Part shown: positions 1 to 10,166 of the stretch, one piece after another
How the letters are laid out: the number at the start of each line of letters is the position of its first letter
Numbering within the stretch: position 1 is the stretch's first letter
Assembly: GCF_002764115.1 (NCBI RefSeq)
Contig: NZ_CP017940.1
Span: 1,524,501-1,588,500 of the forward strand
Length of the DNA stretch: 64,000 nt
DNA from: Phyllobacterium zundukense
GTDB lineage: Bacteria > Pseudomonadota > Alphaproteobacteria > Rhizobiales > Rhizobiaceae
Direction of reading: 5' to 3'
Translations under genes and position numbers: made by a program
Notes under the pieces: model-generated
What the model was told of the DNA's origin: nothing
Database searches by the model: none
What the model saw: only the letters and a program-made list of their open reading frames with translations

Positions 1-249
1 ATCGCCAGGGAGGCCGCGCGTCACCTCTTCAGGTGATTTCTTGGACAGTATGGCAACGCCGTTGAAGCCCTTCTGCCCATGCGTTTCCACATGATAGCCA
101 AGCGCTTCAAGCTCGAAACGCGGAAAGCCATCATCGACAGATTTGATTTCCTGCAGGCAGACGATATCCGGATCGGATTCCCGCAGCCAAGTGGTGAGGA
201 CGTCGATTCGGGCTTTGACGCCGTTGATGTTCCAGGTGACGATTTTCAT
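1..249 (-). CDS. xthA: Exodeoxyribonuclease III, N-terminal part (runs off window)
   Basis: Reading the minus strand from an ATG at 249 gives 83 residues that continue past the left edge. They match the start of the exonuclease III family of Mg-dependent AP endonucleases, which act in base excision repair. Visible family residues are Asn7 in WNING and Glu34 in CLQEIKS, the metal-binding pair known from E. coli XthA. The gene lies 47 bases downstream of erpA on the same strand and is probably co-transcribed with it. Only the first third of the protein is in the window, so full-length integrity cannot be judged. Confidence 0.93.
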   Translation of the reverse strand, partial: MKIVTWNINGVKARIDVLTTWLRESDPDIVCLQEIKSVDDGFPRFELEALGYHVETHGQKGFNGVAILSKKSPEEVTRGLPGD

Positions 250-296
250 GACGATTCCGCTCTGGTTGCAACGGCGACAGGTTTAAGGGAGGGGTA

Positions 297-632
297 TCAG
301 ACGGAAAAGCTGGTTCCGCAACCACAGGAAGAGGTCGCGTTGGGATTGCGGATCTGGAAAGACTGCCCCATCAGGTCATCAACGAAATCAATTTCCGAAC
401 CGCCGATATAGGGCAGGGAAATTTGATCAATCAGCACCTTGGCACCGAGTTTCTCAACGACGATATCGTCAGCGTCCTGTACGTCGACCAGATCATACTT
501 GTAGGAAAAGCCCGAGCAGCCGCCACCCTCGACGGAAATGCGCAGGGCGGTTTTTTCCGGGTCGGATTTCAGAATCGCCGAGATACGCTTTGCAGCGGCA
601 TCGGAGACAGAAACATTTGCAACTTCGGTCAT
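297..632 (-). CDS. erpA: Iron-sulfur cluster insertion protein, ErpA/IscA (HesB) family
   Basis: This 111-residue A-type carrier delivers iron-sulfur clusters to apo-enzymes in the cytoplasm. The three conserved cluster-ligand cysteines are visible: Cys39 in GGCSGF, and Cys103 and Cys105 in the C-terminal SSCGCG motif. Length is typical of the family. It starts at an ATG at 632 and is transcribed away from dgt, so the 158 bases between 633 and 790 should hold divergent promoters. IscA and ErpA cannot be separated with certainty from sequence alone; ErpA is favoured because no isc or suf genes are adjacent. Confidence 0.9.
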   Translation of the reverse strand: MTEVANVSVSDAAAKRISAILKSDPEKTALRISVEGGGCSGFSYKYDLVDVQDADDIVVEKLGAKVLIDQISLPYIGGSEIDFVDDLMGQSFQIRNPNATSSCGCGTSFSV

Positions 633-790
633 TTCTTTACGGTCCTTCGCGGATTGCTCCGCTGCGTTCAGCCAGGAACTGACATTGCCATGTCACACCT
701 TGCCATTCATCATACACAATAGCTAAGAATTGGCGACTGCGAAGTCAACGTTGTCCGCAGTCACAAAACCGGAAGGTGTGCATTTCAATC

Positions 791-1999
791 ATGTCCATGC
801 AGGGTATCGGTTTCGGTTACAGGGAGAGGGCACCCTATGCCTGCGATCCTCAGCATAGCCGGGGCCGGCTTGTGCCTGAAAGCGAGAGCCCGACGCGCAC
901 CGTATTTCAGCGCGACCGCGACCGTATCATCCATTCGACGGCATTCCGGCGGCTGAAGCACAAGACACAGGTGTTCATCGCCCACGAAGGTGACCATTAT
1001 CGCACCAGACTGACCCATACGATCGAGGTGGCACAGATCGCCCGGGCGCTGGCGCGGTCCATGCGGCTCGATGAGGATCTGGCCGAGGCGATCGCGCTCG
1101 TGCATGATTTCGGTCATACGCCGTTCGGTCACACGGGCGAGGATGCGCTGAACGACAAGATGCGGGAATTCGGCGGTTTCGATCACAATGCGCAGTCATT
1201 GCGGATCGTGACGAGCCTCGAAAAGCGCTATGCCGAGTTTGACGGGCTGAACCTGACCTGGGAAACCCTGGAAGGGCTGGTCAAGCACAACGGTCCGCTG
1301 ATCGACGGCGAGGGCAATGGGCTCAAACATCCGGTGCCGGCTGCAATTCTGGAGTACAACGCCCGCAACGATCTGGAATTGGCCAGTTTTGCTTCGCTGG
1401 AAGCCCAGTGTGCTGCGATTGCAGATGACATAGCCTACAACGCCCATGATATTGATGATGGATTGCGTTCAGGGCTCTTGTCGCTGGAGGCGCTGGAAGA
1501 CGTGTCGATCACCGGGGATATTTTGCGCGCGGTCCGGGAAAAGTACCCTGCCCTCGACGATGTGCGAACGTCGCACGAGATCGTCCGCCGACAGATCACG
1601 ATCATGGTCGAAGACGTTATTCGGGCGGCGCAGGCCAATCTGGACGCGCTCAAGCCACAGACTGTCGGCGATATCCATGGCGCAGGACAAAGCATTGTCG
1701 GATTTTCGACGCCGCTGCGCGAACAGGAGAAGCCGCTCAAGGCGTTTCTCTACAAGAACCTCTATTTCCACGAGAGCGTGGTGCGCGTGCGCAAATCTGC
1801 CGACAGGATTGTGAAAGAGCTGTTCGATGCCTATCTCGCTGACGAACAGTGCATGCCGGAAGGCTGGCGAGACGGGCAGAACCGGGGCGATTTGACCGCG
1901 CAGGCAAGACTCGTGGCGGATTTCCTGGCAGGCATGACCGACACCTATGCTGTGCGCGAACACCGCCGGTTGTTTGACGATACGCCCGAATTGGCTTAA
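791..1999 (+). CDS. dgt: Deoxyguanosinetriphosphate triphosphohydrolase-like protein (HD domain)
   Basis: The product (402 residues from the ATG at 791) belongs to the dGTPase-like HD-domain phosphohydrolases, which split dNTPs to a deoxynucleoside plus triphosphate and help balance nucleotide pools. The metal-binding HD signature is present: His76 after RTRLT, and His105-Asp106 in [12 protein letters not shown]. An in-frame GTG at 776 would add five residues, but the ATG followed by SMQGIGFGY fits the family start better. argS follows after 63 bases in the same direction, the usual order in rhizobia. True dNTP specificity is not determined by sequence. Confidence 0.9.
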   Translation: MSMQGIGFGYRERAPYACDPQHSRGRLVPESESPTRTVFQRDRDRIIHSTAFRRLKHKTQVFIAHEGDHYRTRLTHTIEVAQIARALARSMRLDEDLAEAIALVHDFGHTPFGHTGEDALNDKMREFGGFDHNAQSLRIVTSLEKRYAEFDGLNLTWETLEGLVKHNGPLIDGEGNGLKHPVPAAILEYNARNDLELASFASLEAQCAAIADDIAYNAHDIDDGLRSGLLSLEALEDVSITGDILRAVREKYPALDDVRTSHEIVRRQITIMVEDVIRAAQANLDALKPQTVGDIHGAGQSIVGFSTPLREQEKPLKAFLYKNLYFHESVVRVRKSADRIVKELFDAYLADEQCMPEGWRDGQNRGDLTAQARLVADFLAGMTDTYAVREHRRLFDDTPELA

Positions 2000-2062
2000 G
2001 GCGTGCCCAACTTCGGTTGGTAAACCGATCAATTTATACAAACCCCGAATGAGTATGACGTC

Positions 2063-3820
2063 ATGAATATCTTCGCTGATTTCGACGCGCGGATTAAGAA
2101 AGCCCTGCAAGCGCTTGAATTGAAAACAACAGATGGCGCTGAGGTGGATTTGTCACGCGTGGGCGTGGAGCCGCCGCGTGATCCCAGCCATGGCGATATC
2201 GCGACGAATGCGGCGATGGTGCTCTCGAAGGCGGTTGGCCAAAATCCACGTGAACTCGCAGTCAAGATTGGTGAGGCGCTGAAAAATGATGCCGATGTGG
2301 GTTCTGTCGACGTGGCGGGGCCGGGATTCATCAATCTGCGGTTGAAGGATACCTATTGGCACCGGCAGCTTGCCATCATGCTCGGCTCGGGCCTCAATTA
2401 CGGCCGGTCGAAGCTCGGCTATGGTCATCGTGTCAATGTGGAATATGTCTCGGCCAATCCTACTGGTCCGATGCATGTCGGCCATTGCCGGGGCGCTGTC
2501 GTTGGCGACGCATTGGCAAATCTTCTCAAATTTGCCGGTTATGACGTCGCCAAGGAATATTACATCAATGATGCGGGCGCGCAGATCGATGTGCTGGCGA
2601 GTTCCGTGATGTTGCGCTACCGGGAGGCACTGGGCGAGCAGATCGGCGACATTCCTCCAGGACTCTATCCGGGTGATTATCTCGTTCCGGTCGGGCAGGC
2701 GCTTGCTAGCGATTTTGGCACGAAGCTTCTGGAAATGCCGGAAGACGAGGCGCTCGCTATCGTCAAGGACCGGACGATCGATGCGATGATGGCAATGATC
2801 CGTGAGGATCTGGCTGCCCTCAACGTGCATCACGACGTGTTCTTCTCCGAGCGGACGCTGCATGCGAACAATGCCAAGCTGATCCGGTCGGCGATCAACG
2901 ACCTGACCTTGAAGGGCCACGTCTACAAGGGCAAGCTGCCACCACCCAAGGGGCAATTGCCGGAAGATTGGGAAGACCGCGAGCAGACCCTGTTCCGGTC
3001 AACCGACGTTGGCGACGATATCGACCGGCCATTGGTCAAGTCCGACGGGCAATTCACCTATTTCGCGGCCGATGTCGCCTATTTCAAAGACAAGTACGAC
3101 CGGCACTTCGATGAGATGATCTATGTGCTTGGTGCCGACCACGGCGGCTATGTCAAGCGCCTCGAATCCCTGGCGCGGGCCGTTTCCGGTGGAACGGCGA
3201 AGCTGACAGTGCTGATTTGCCAGCTGGTCAAGCTTTACCGCAATGGTGAGCCCGTACGTATGTCGAAGCGTTCGGGTGAATTCGTCACCTTGCGCGATGT
3301 GGTGGAAGAAGTGGGGCGCGATCCCGTCCGGTTCATGATGCTGTACCGGAAGAACGATGCGCCGCTGGATTTCGATTTCGCCAAGGTGACCGAGCATTCC
3401 AAGGAAAATCCGGTCTTCTACGTCCAGTACGCTTCGGCACGCTGCCATTCGGTTTTCCGGCAGGCGATGGAGCAGCTTGGCATCGGTGAGGAAGCATTGG
3501 CGGCGAGCGCCCAGCATTTTCATCTGCTCGCGGATGAGAGTGAAATTGCGCTTATTCGCAAGCTTGCGGAATACCCGCGGCTCGTCGAAACGGCGGCTCT
3601 GCATCAGGAGCCGCACAGGCTCGCTTTCTACCTCTACGACCTTGCAAGTTCCCTGCATACGCAGTGGAATAAAGGAACCGAAAATCCGGACTTACGTTTT
3701 ATTAAGGTTAACGATCCAAACTTGTCCCAAGCCAGGCTAGGGCTGGTTCAGGTTGTTTCGAAAGTCTTGGCGTCCGGATTGTCTATAATAGGTGCGGATG
3801 CCCCGACGGAAATGCGCTAA
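2063..3820 (+). CDS. argS: Arginyl-tRNA synthetase
   Basis: This 585-residue class I aminoacyl-tRNA synthetase charges tRNA-Arg. The N-terminal Add1 domain is followed by the ATP-binding HIGH motif, seen here as HVGH at about residues 138-141 within [11 protein letters not shown]. The KMSKS-like loop is RMSKRSGEF near residue 400, and the C-terminal DALR anticodon-binding region contains VFYVQYA. Length is normal. It lies between dgt and the SPOR protein gene on the same strand, in the conserved rhizobial order. Confidence 0.97.
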   Translation: MNIFADFDARIKKALQALELKTTDGAEVDLSRVGVEPPRDPSHGDIATNAAMVLSKAVGQNPRELAVKIGEALKNDADVGSVDVAGPGFINLRLKDTYWHRQLAIMLGSGLNYGRSKLGYGHRVNVEYVSANPTGPMHVGHCRGAVVGDALANLLKFAGYDVAKEYYINDAGAQIDVLASSVMLRYREALGEQIGDIPPGLYPGDYLVPVGQALASDFGTKLLEMPEDEALAIVKDRTIDAMMAMIREDLAALNVHHDVFFSERTLHANNAKLIRSAINDLTLKGHVYKGKLPPPKGQLPEDWEDREQTLFRSTDVGDDIDRPLVKSDGQFTYFAADVAYFKDKYDRHFDEMIYVLGADHGGYVKRLESLARAVSGGTAKLTVLICQLVKLYRNGEPVRMSKRSGEFVTLRDVVEEVGRDPVRFMMLYRKNDAPLDFDFAKVTEHSKENPVFYVQYASARCHSVFRQAMEQLGIGEEALAASAQHFHLLADESEIALIRKLAEYPRLVETAALHQEPHRLAFYLYDLASSLHTQWNKGTENPDLRFIKVNDPNLSQARLGLVQVVSKVLASGLSIIGADAPTEMR

Positions 3821-3917
3821 GGCGTAGAAATCCTGTCAACTTTTGCCCACATTGCGCTGGTATGGCCAATGCGTGACGTTTTTTGACGTCCACAGTTGAG
3901 AGTACAGGATTAACGCC

Positions 3918-6476
3918 ATGGCGGACAATTATATTCAGCGTTCTCACCGGCAGGATGATTCGCGACTCGGTAATGACGATCCCCTAATGGAGCTTTCCCG
4001 TATCATCGGGACCCCTGAAGAGGAGGAAGCTACAGCCGGCTCCAACGAGGACTTCGTTCTGGATCTCGAACGCGAACTGATGGGGGGCTTCGAAGAGCAA
4101 GCCGCACCACAGTCCCGACAGGCAGTTCCTGATGATGAACCAATTGAGGATGATCATTTCGCTGTTGAGGACTTTGAAGCGTCCATTGAGCGCGGCCTGA
4201 CCGGCATCGAGCCATCTGACGTTCACCAGGCGACCGCTGCGCCCGCTGCGGCTTACGAAGAACCTGATTACGCCGATTACGAGCCCGACACATCCTATGC
4301 AGATGGCGAGGCGGGTGAGGGCATTGCCCCTGTAGCTGCGGCCGCAGAGCCAGTCGCTTCGCACTATGAGGCGCGTCCGGCCGTTGCTGCGCCGTCGCTC
4401 AGCCTCGAGGACGAGCTGGAGACTCTGCTAGCCGGATCGGCGCAACCTGTCGTGCAGCGCTCGGTCAATGCCTCGTGGGGCTACGGCTCGCAGACGCAGG
4501 TTGCGGGTCGCACAGAGCCGGCACCATCGATCAGCCGGACAACGTCCTATCAGCCACCAGCGGCGCCTGAACCCGAAGCCTACCAGGCTGCTCCGGTGCC
4601 GGAGCCTGCGGTCTATGAAGCGACGGATGACCAGATCCAAGAGTCCGAGCATGATGATTTCGATGCTGAAGAACTGATGGCAGCATTCGACGATTTCGAA
4701 GTAACAGCGGATCATGAAGAAGAACAGGCACCCGTCGCTGACTCTGACGAGCCGGAACCGCCGCGCTACGAGAGCGCCGCACAGTACCAGGTGCCCGTCC
4801 AGCAGATCGCAGTGCCGGTCGCGACGTCAATCGCCAGTGCACCGACATTGCCGGAAGTGCACGATCTCGCCGAATATGCCGATGAGCTTGATCGTGCGGC
4901 TTCGTCGATCAACGCCGCTCCCGATGTCGATACGATGGCGGTGACCGAAAACCGTGTGGATTATACGGAATCGCTTGATCTTCCGGCGGTGCATTACGAG
5001 GACGACGTTCCTCAGCACAATGGTCTCGGTGAGCTTGAAACCGAGTTTGCCGAAGTCTTTGGTTCGATCGAGGCAGAAGATCCGCGTACCGGATATGTCG
5101 CTCAGGAAGAGGCCCCCAAGCCCGAGCCCGAAAAGGATGACTATGCGGATATCTTTGCCGATGTGTTCGGCAATGAAGCAGAGCAGGGCCGCTATAATCC
5201 GTCCGGTTATGCTGCCGCCGCCGGGGCCGCTGCCGTCGGTATGGCTGCAGCCGGTACCCAGAAAAACCGGTCACAAGCCTACCAGCCTGGTCCCGAAGAG
5301 GATACGGATTTCGGCTATGATCCACGGCAGGACGATGTCGACATCGCCGCTTCGTCCTATGGACAGAAGGAGCTGAAGGCCCGGCGCAGCAGCTTGTTTG
5401 TACCTGGCGTTGCCGCAGCGGTCGTGCTTGTGGCAGTGGCCGGTGCTGTTGCCTATAAATGGACCGGCAGTTCGGGTGGCGAACCCGTTGTCATCATGGC
5501 CGACAAGACACCGATAAAGGTTCAGCCGGAAACGACCAGCACCGCCATTGTTCCCAACCAGGACAAGGCTGTCTACGACAAGAGCGCCACAATCGCTCCG
5601 GAAGCACCAAAGCAGGATCAACTCGTGACAACGCGTGAAGATCCCGTCGACCTCGCCCCGGATGAAGATGAGGACGTGGCTGCAACCGATAAGGTCGAGG
5701 CCCGGGTTGATCCTGCCAGCGAAGATGTGGCTGCGAATGAACCACCGGCCACCGAGCGCAACAGCGCCATTGCACCGCGCAAGGTTCAGACGATGGTCGT
5801 CAAGCCCGACGGAACCATGGTTGCATCCATTCCGCAGGAAGGTGAAGCCTTGAGTACCGGCCCCGCAGCTGCGCCAGTTGACCGCCCTGCAGAACCGGCT
5901 CCGGTCAGTGCAAATACGCCTGCGGCTCCAGGAGCAGCTCCTAATGACGAAATTGGCTCGCTCGTTCAGGACAGCCAGCCTGAAGCACCTGCGCAGGCTG
6001 CTGCCCCGGCTCTCGCCCCAGTGAAGCCCGCACCAACGGCTCCGGCCGCAGGCAAGCTGCCGGCGAAACCGGTCGAGACAAAGAAAATCACCCAGGAAAC
6101 GGTTGCCAGCGCTGCGCCGAAAAACATTCCGGTGGTTGAATCCCGTCCTGCCGAGCAGCCTCTCGATATCGTTGACCGGGTGCCGCCAAAGAACGCTGCC
6201 GGTCAGCAGGTCGCTTCTGTCGCCCCTGCAGCAGGCAGCTACATGATCCAGATCGCGTCGCAGCCGAATGTCGAAGGCGCACAGAAAACCTACGCTTCCC
6301 TGTCGCAGAAATATGCGAGTGTCATCGGCGGCCGCGGCGTTGATATCAAGCAGGCTGAAATCGCCGGCAAGGGCACATTCTTCCGTGTCCGCATCCCTGC
6401 CGGTTCCAAGGCCGATGCGATCAACCTTTGCACCAAATACAAGTCCGCCGGTGGTAGCTGCTTCGTTACGCAGTAG
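3918..6476 (+). CDS. Large SPOR-domain cell-envelope protein
   Basis: This 852-residue protein is built for peptidoglycan binding at the cell envelope. Residues 1 to about 485 are a long acidic Pro/Ala/Glu-rich, probably disordered cytoplasmic region. One transmembrane helix follows at about 493-515 (VPGVAAAVVLVAVAGAVAY), then a second Pro/Ala-rich linker, then a C-terminal SPOR domain from about residue 773 (GSYMIQIAS) to the end. SPOR domains bind denuded septal glycan strands, so a role in division or septal remodelling is likely. The next conserved gene, nagZ, also handles peptidoglycan. The linkers are low complexity, so only the SPOR and membrane segments are informative. Confidence 0.88.
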   Translation: MADNYIQRSHRQDDSRLGNDDPLMELSRIIGTPEEEEATAGSNEDFVLDLERELMGGFEEQAAPQSRQAVPDDEPIEDDHFAVEDFEASIERGLTGIEPSDVHQATAAPAAAYEEPDYADYEPDTSYADGEAGEGIAPVAAAAEPVASHYEARPAVAAPSLSLEDELETLLAGSAQPVVQRSVNASWGYGSQTQVAGRTEPAPSISRTTSYQPPAAPEPEAYQAAPVPEPAVYEATDDQIQESEHDDFDAEELMAAFDDFEVTADHEEEQAPVADSDEPEPPRYESAAQYQVPVQQIAVPVATSIASAPTLPEVHDLAEYADELDRAASSINAAPDVDTMAVTENRVDYTESLDLPAVHYEDDVPQHNGLGELETEFAEVFGSIEAEDPRTGYVAQEEAPKPEPEKDDYADIFADVFGNEAEQGRYNPSGYAAAAGAAAVGMAAAGTQKNRSQAYQPGPEEDTDFGYDPRQDDVDIAASSYGQKELKARRSSLFVPGVAAAVVLVAVAGAVAYKWTGSSGGEPVVIMADKTPIKVQPETTSTAIVPNQDKAVYDKSATIAPEAPKQDQLVTTREDPVDLAPDEDEDVAATDKVEARVDPASEDVAANEPPATERNSAIAPRKVQTMVVKPDGTMVASIPQEGEALSTGPAAAPVDRPAEPAPVSANTPAAPGAAPNDEIGSLVQDSQPEAPAQAAAPALAPVKPAPTAPAAGKLPAKPVETKKITQETVASAAPKNIPVVESRPAEQPLDIVDRVPPKNAAGQQVASVAPAAGSYMIQIASQPNVEGAQKTYASLSQKYASVIGGRGVDIKQAEIAGKGTFFRVRIPAGSKADAINLCTKYKSAGGSCFVTQ

Positions 6477-6498
6477 AGCCTCAAGGTGCATTCCTGAC

Positions 6499-6527
6499 AA
6501 AGGCTCCGCCACTGGCGGGGCCTTTTT
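6499..6527 (+). terminator. Rho-independent terminator after the SPOR gene
   Basis: A GC-rich stem (GGCTCCGCC pairing with GGCGGGGCC around an ACT loop) is followed directly by TTTTT. It lies 23 bases past the SPOR stop codon and would separate the dgt-argS-SPOR unit from the DUF4160/DUF2442 pair downstream. Confidence 0.8.
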
Positions 6528-6653
6528 CGTTTTCCCCATTCTGTTCTGGTGCTAGCCTAATCCGATAGTGATCCATTTATTTATAGATTTTGCGCACCGC
6601 ATAACTCGCGCGAGTTGCGATTGTAAAACCCAACTGTTGGGATTATATTGGTT

Positions 6654-6891
6654 ATGGTTGTAATTCACCGTGCACACGGCTTCCGTTTTGTCATTTATAC
6701 AATCGATCACGAACCGGCACATGTTCATGTTACGGGGGCGGGGCAGGCTTCTTGGAGCTGGCGGTGCCCCTGAGTTGGTTTACAGCATAGGCATCAAGCG
6801 CTCCGACATGCGGCGATTGATGTTGGAGGTTGCCGAACATCAAAGCACATTCGTAAAGGTATGGGAGCGCATCCATGGCAAGCTTGACTGA
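6654..6891 (+). pseudogene. DUF4160 gene with a frameshift
   Basis: Starting at the ATG at 6654, one frame encodes a typical DUF4160 N-terminus (HRAHGFRFVIYTIDHEPAHVHV) but hits a stop at 6771. The +1 frame then continues as GGAPELVYSIGIKRSDMRRL to the stop at 6889, matching the rest of the family. The shift falls near 6735-6750, in or just after two G runs. Joined, the product would be about 78 residues, the normal size. DUF4160 proteins are usually encoded just before DUF2442 proteins, as here, and the pair resembles a toxin-antitoxin module, but its function is not established. A one-base assembly error in the G runs is a real alternative to gene decay. Confidence 0.7.
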
Positions 6892-7294
6892 CGTGCAATT
6901 CGATTTGGCCGAGACCAAGGGACAAGAGCTGCTTTTGACCGGACCTCGGGCATCGCACGGACACTTAGATCCTGTAACCCGCCGGGTGGTCATCGATCTC
7001 GTCAATGGTTGCAGTTACGCTTTTCCGGTTCAGTTCGTGCAAGACTTGAAAGATGCGACTGAAGAGAATCTGGCTGATATTCATGTGGATGGAGTTGGCT
7101 TTAACCTGCATTGGCCAAAGCTGGAGGTTGACCTTTATGTGCCTGCGCTTGTGGCGGGCATCTTCGGCACACGGGCCTGGATGACGAGCGAACTTGCCCG
7201 TATAGCGGGAAAGGTCAGCTCACCAGCGAAATCGGCCGCGGCGAGGGCAAATGGTGCAAAGGGGGGACGTCCGAGGAAAGCGGCGAGCGGCTAA
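6875..7294 (+). CDS. DUF2442 domain protein
   Basis: This 139-residue protein matches the DUF2442 family: an N-terminal beta-rich segment, the central VVIDLVNGCSYAFPV core, and a basic, Ala/Gly-rich tail ending GRPRKAASG that may contact nucleic acid. The start overlaps the end of the DUF4160 reading frame by 17 bases, the arrangement usual for this pair. The biochemical role is unknown; the context suggests a toxin-antitoxin-like or regulatory pair. The module lies between the SPOR gene and nagZ, inside otherwise conserved chromosomal order, so it was probably inserted. Confidence 0.8.
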   Translation: MASLTDVQFDLAETKGQELLLTGPRASHGHLDPVTRRVVIDLVNGCSYAFPVQFVQDLKDATEENLADIHVDGVGFNLHWPKLEVDLYVPALVAGIFGTRAWMTSELARIAGKVSSPAKSAAARANGAKGGRPRKAASG

Positions 7295-7360
7295 TTTCGG
7301 CAGCCTTTCGCAAATGTTCAGCGGAGTTGTGGCATACGTGAATTACAGTAGACTCTGCAC

Positions 7361-8380
7361 ATGAGCGAATCAAAAGCATGGATTGCCGGAACCACCGGTT
7401 TGAAGCTGACCCCTGATGAAATCGCGTTCTTTCGCGATGAGCGGCCCTGGGGTTTTATTCTGTTTGCCCGCAATGTCAGCGAGCCTGCACAGATCGAGGA
7501 CCTTTGCGCGCATTTGCGCGATCTCGTGGGACGCGACAATGCGCTTGTGCTGATCGACCAGGAGGGCGGGCGTGTGCAGCGGCTGCGTCCGCCGCTCGCA
7601 CCGGACTATCCCGCCGGATCGGCGCTGGGTGCGCTTTACCGGGAAGATGAGGAAAAAGGACTGCGTGCTGCCTGGCTACTGTCTCGCCTGCATGCCTTCG
7701 ACCTTTTGAAGCTCGGCATCAATGTCGACTGCCTGCCGGTACTGGACGTACCGGTCGAGGGAGCCAACGACGTGATCGGGACGCGCGCCTACGGCAAGCA
7801 TCCAGAAATCGTGACGGCGATGGGCGGCGCAGCGGCCGAAGGCCTGCTTGCAGGCGGCATGCTGCCTGTGATCAAGCATATTCCGGGCCATGGCCGTGCG
7901 TTCGCAGACACGCACCACGAATTGCCGACAGTCGCGACGCCCCTGGAAGAGCTTGCGGAACATGATTTCGCACCATTCCGTGCCCTGGCACACCTGCCAA
8001 TGGCCATGAGTGCCCATGTGATCTTCTCGGCCGTCGATCCGAAGAACCCGGCCACGACATCCGGCAAGGTGGTCGAAGAGATCATCCGGGACTATATAGG
8101 CTTCGACGGGCTTTTGATGAGCGATGACGTCTCCATGAATGCACTTTCTGGGGATTATTTTGATCGAACCAAAGCAATCTTTGCCGCGGGACTCGATATC
8201 GTGCTTCATTGCCATGGCATCATGGAGCAGATGAGGGCGGTCGCATCCTGTACACCTGATCTTGAGGGCAAGGCGCTCGAGCGGGCAACGCGGGCGATCG
8301 CCTACAGGAAAGAGCCGGACACCTCGAATGAGGAAGAGCTCCGGGAAGAATTCCAGCGCACTTTCGAGGCGGTGGCATAG
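7361..8380 (+). CDS. nagZ: Beta-N-acetylhexosaminidase (glycoside hydrolase family 3)
   Basis: NagZ removes N-acetylglucosamine from muropeptides in the cytoplasm during cell-wall recycling and so generates the anhydro-MurNAc peptides that signal to AmpR. The 339 residues show the GH3 motif KHIPGHGRAFADTHHELP with its catalytic His, and the nucleophile Asp in LLMSDDVSM. Length is typical of single-domain Gram-negative NagZ. scpA follows after 13 bases, the usual rhizobial arrangement. The link to signalling matters because this window also carries an ampC gene and a damaged ampR (42.3-44.5 kb). Confidence 0.95.
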   Translation: MSESKAWIAGTTGLKLTPDEIAFFRDERPWGFILFARNVSEPAQIEDLCAHLRDLVGRDNALVLIDQEGGRVQRLRPPLAPDYPAGSALGALYREDEEKGLRAAWLLSRLHAFDLLKLGINVDCLPVLDVPVEGANDVIGTRAYGKHPEIVTAMGGAAAEGLLAGGMLPVIKHIPGHGRAFADTHHELPTVATPLEELAEHDFAPFRALAHLPMAMSAHVIFSAVDPKNPATTSGKVVEEIIRDYIGFDGLLMSDDVSMNALSGDYFDRTKAIFAAGLDIVLHCHGIMEQMRAVASCTPDLEGKALERATRAIAYRKEPDTSNEEELREEFQRTFEAVA

Positions 8381-8393
8381 AAACGAGAGAGAT

Positions 8394-9257
8394 TTGGCTG
8401 CGAGCGAGCAAAAGATAAACGGCAAGAACGCGACGCCCATGGAGGCGCTGTGGGAAAGCACGTCTGATCGCGGCCTCAGCGAGCCCTCACTTGTCATCGA
8501 TATCAAGGGCTTCGAAGGTCCGCTTGACCTTCTGCTGCATCTTGCGCGTAACCAGCGGGTCGATCTTGCCCGTATTTCCGTGCTTGCACTGGTTGAGCAA
8601 TACCTGGTGTTCATTCGCCAGGCACAGGCGCTGCGGCTGGAGCTTGCCGCCGATTACCTGGTGATGGCGGCCTGGCTCGCCTATCTGAAATCAAAGCTTC
8701 TGATCCCCAAGACACCGGGCGATGAAGGCGAAAGCGGTGAAGAACTTGCGGCAACGCTGCAGTTCAGGCTGAAGCGGCTGGAGGCAATGCGTGACGCGGC
8801 GACCAAGCTGATCAATCGCAACCGGCTCGGGCGCGATGTTTTCGCGCGGGGCATGCCCGAGGCAGTGATCGTCGACCAAACCAACACCTATGCCGCCACA
8901 CTATACGAGTTGCTGACCGCCTATGCCGCGCAGCGCCAGAAACGCGCGACATCGCATGTCCAGATCGCGCGGCGCACCGTCTGGTCGCTGAAGGATGCCC
9001 GTACGATCCTGATGCGGCTGGTTGGCGAATTGAAGGACTGGACGGCACTCGACCAGTATCTGCTCGAATTCATCGTTTCGCCGGCGGAAAGAGCAACAGC
9101 TATGGCGAGTTCGTTCGCCGCAAGTCTGGAAATGGTCCGGGAAGGCCATCTCGAAATTCGCCAGACTGGCGCGTTCAACCCCATCTATCTTCGCAACAGG
9201 CCAGAGGGACGCGTGGAGACGCTGGGTGTGACTATGGAGGAAGTGGTCAATGGCTGA
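8394..9257 (+). CDS. scpA: Segregation and condensation protein A
   Basis: ScpA is the kleisin that bridges SMC heads and works with ScpB in chromosome condensation and segregation. The family core starts at GFEGPLDLLLHLARNQRVDL and includes VMAAWLAYLKSKLLIP. I chose the TTG at 8394 (287 residues) because GAGAGA lies just upstream and 13 bases separate it from the nagZ stop; an ATG at 8439 (272 residues) is the alternative. A longer frame opening inside nagZ is unlikely. The 3' end overlaps scpB by eight bases, implying translational coupling. Confidence 0.92.
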   Translation: MAASEQKINGKNATPMEALWESTSDRGLSEPSLVIDIKGFEGPLDLLLHLARNQRVDLARISVLALVEQYLVFIRQAQALRLELAADYLVMAAWLAYLKSKLLIPKTPGDEGESGEELAATLQFRLKRLEAMRDAATKLINRNRLGRDVFARGMPEAVIVDQTNTYAATLYELLTAYAAQRQKRATSHVQIARRTVWSLKDARTILMRLVGELKDWTALDQYLLEFIVSPAERATAMASSFAASLEMVREGHLEIRQTGAFNPIYLRNRPEGRVETLGVTMEEVVNG

Positions 9258-9975
9258 CACAGCGCAACACCTCGACCTCGAAGAGGATGAACTGGCGTCG
9301 GAAGGCAGCTGGAATTCGCGGTTGCCGGTTTCCGAGGCGCTGCGCATGGCAGAAGCAATTCTGTTCGCCTCGGCCGAACCGGTGACGGAGAAGGCGCTGC
9401 AGGAACGCCTGCCATCCGGGGTCGATGTTGCTGCACTGCTCGGCGAGTTGCAGGAGATCTATTCCAAGCGCGGCATCAATCTGCGGCAGGTTGGCGGCGC
9501 GTGGGCGTTCCGGACTGCCGCCGATCTGGCTTTCCTGATGAATCGCGAGGCAGTGCAGCAGAAGAAACTGTCACGCGCAGCACTGGAGGTCCTGGCGATC
9601 ATCGCGTACCACCAGCCGGTAACGCGGGCAGAGCTCGAAGACATTCGCGGCGTCGAGACCTCAAAAGGCACGCTCGATGTGCTCATGGAGACGGGCTGGA
9701 TCAAGTTCCGGGGGCGTCGCCGCACGCCGGGCCGTCCGATTACCTACGGCACCACCGCTTCTTTCCTCGATCATTTTGGCCTGCAGGAAGTACGCGATCT
9801 GCCGGGTATCGACGAATTACGCGGGGCAGGGCTGCTTTCGGCCCGAATGCCGTCGAATTTTGCCATTCCGGTTCCGGCCAACGATCCGGATGAATTGACC
9901 GAGGATGAGGATCCGCTGACGGATATTGACCTTGAAGAACTCGGACTGCTCACTCCCCGCATTGACCATGATTGA
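9250..9975 (+). CDS. scpB: Segregation and condensation protein B
   Basis: This 241-residue winged-helix protein is the ScpB partner of the SMC-ScpA condensin. Recognisable family segments are EALRMAEAILFASAEPV, ALEVLAIIAYHQPVTRAE and FRGRRRTPGRPITYGTT. The C-terminal acidic tail (DELTEDEDPLTDIDLEELG) is common in alphaproteobacterial members. Its start overlaps scpA, and the tat operon follows after a 190-base gap, an order shared with other rhizobia. Confidence 0.95.
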   Translation: MADTAQHLDLEEDELASEGSWNSRLPVSEALRMAEAILFASAEPVTEKALQERLPSGVDVAALLGELQEIYSKRGINLRQVGGAWAFRTAADLAFLMNREAVQQKKLSRAALEVLAIIAYHQPVTRAELEDIRGVETSKGTLDVLMETGWIKFRGRRRTPGRPITYGTTASFLDHFGLQEVRDLPGIDELRGAGLLSARMPSNFAIPVPANDPDELTEDEDPLTDIDLEELGLLTPRIDHD

Positions 9976-10166
9976 GACAAGCTTCCGGTTTAATATTTCA
10001 CATAATGTGGCTTAAAAACCCGTTGCGGAAGAATTTGTGCCGGAGTTTTCACTTCGCACTTGCGCCGCGTTTACATGAATGTGAAACAGCAGAATGCACT
10101 TGTGTTTGAAAAGCACGGGGAAAAGGCATAGATGAGCCCAAGCGTTTGGGCGAATGTGAGGATCAA

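Noticed and set aside
5271..6539. 422-residue minus-strand ORF rich in Arg, Gly and Cys
   Set aside because: Opposite strand of the SPOR gene; GC-rich third positions create long false frames.
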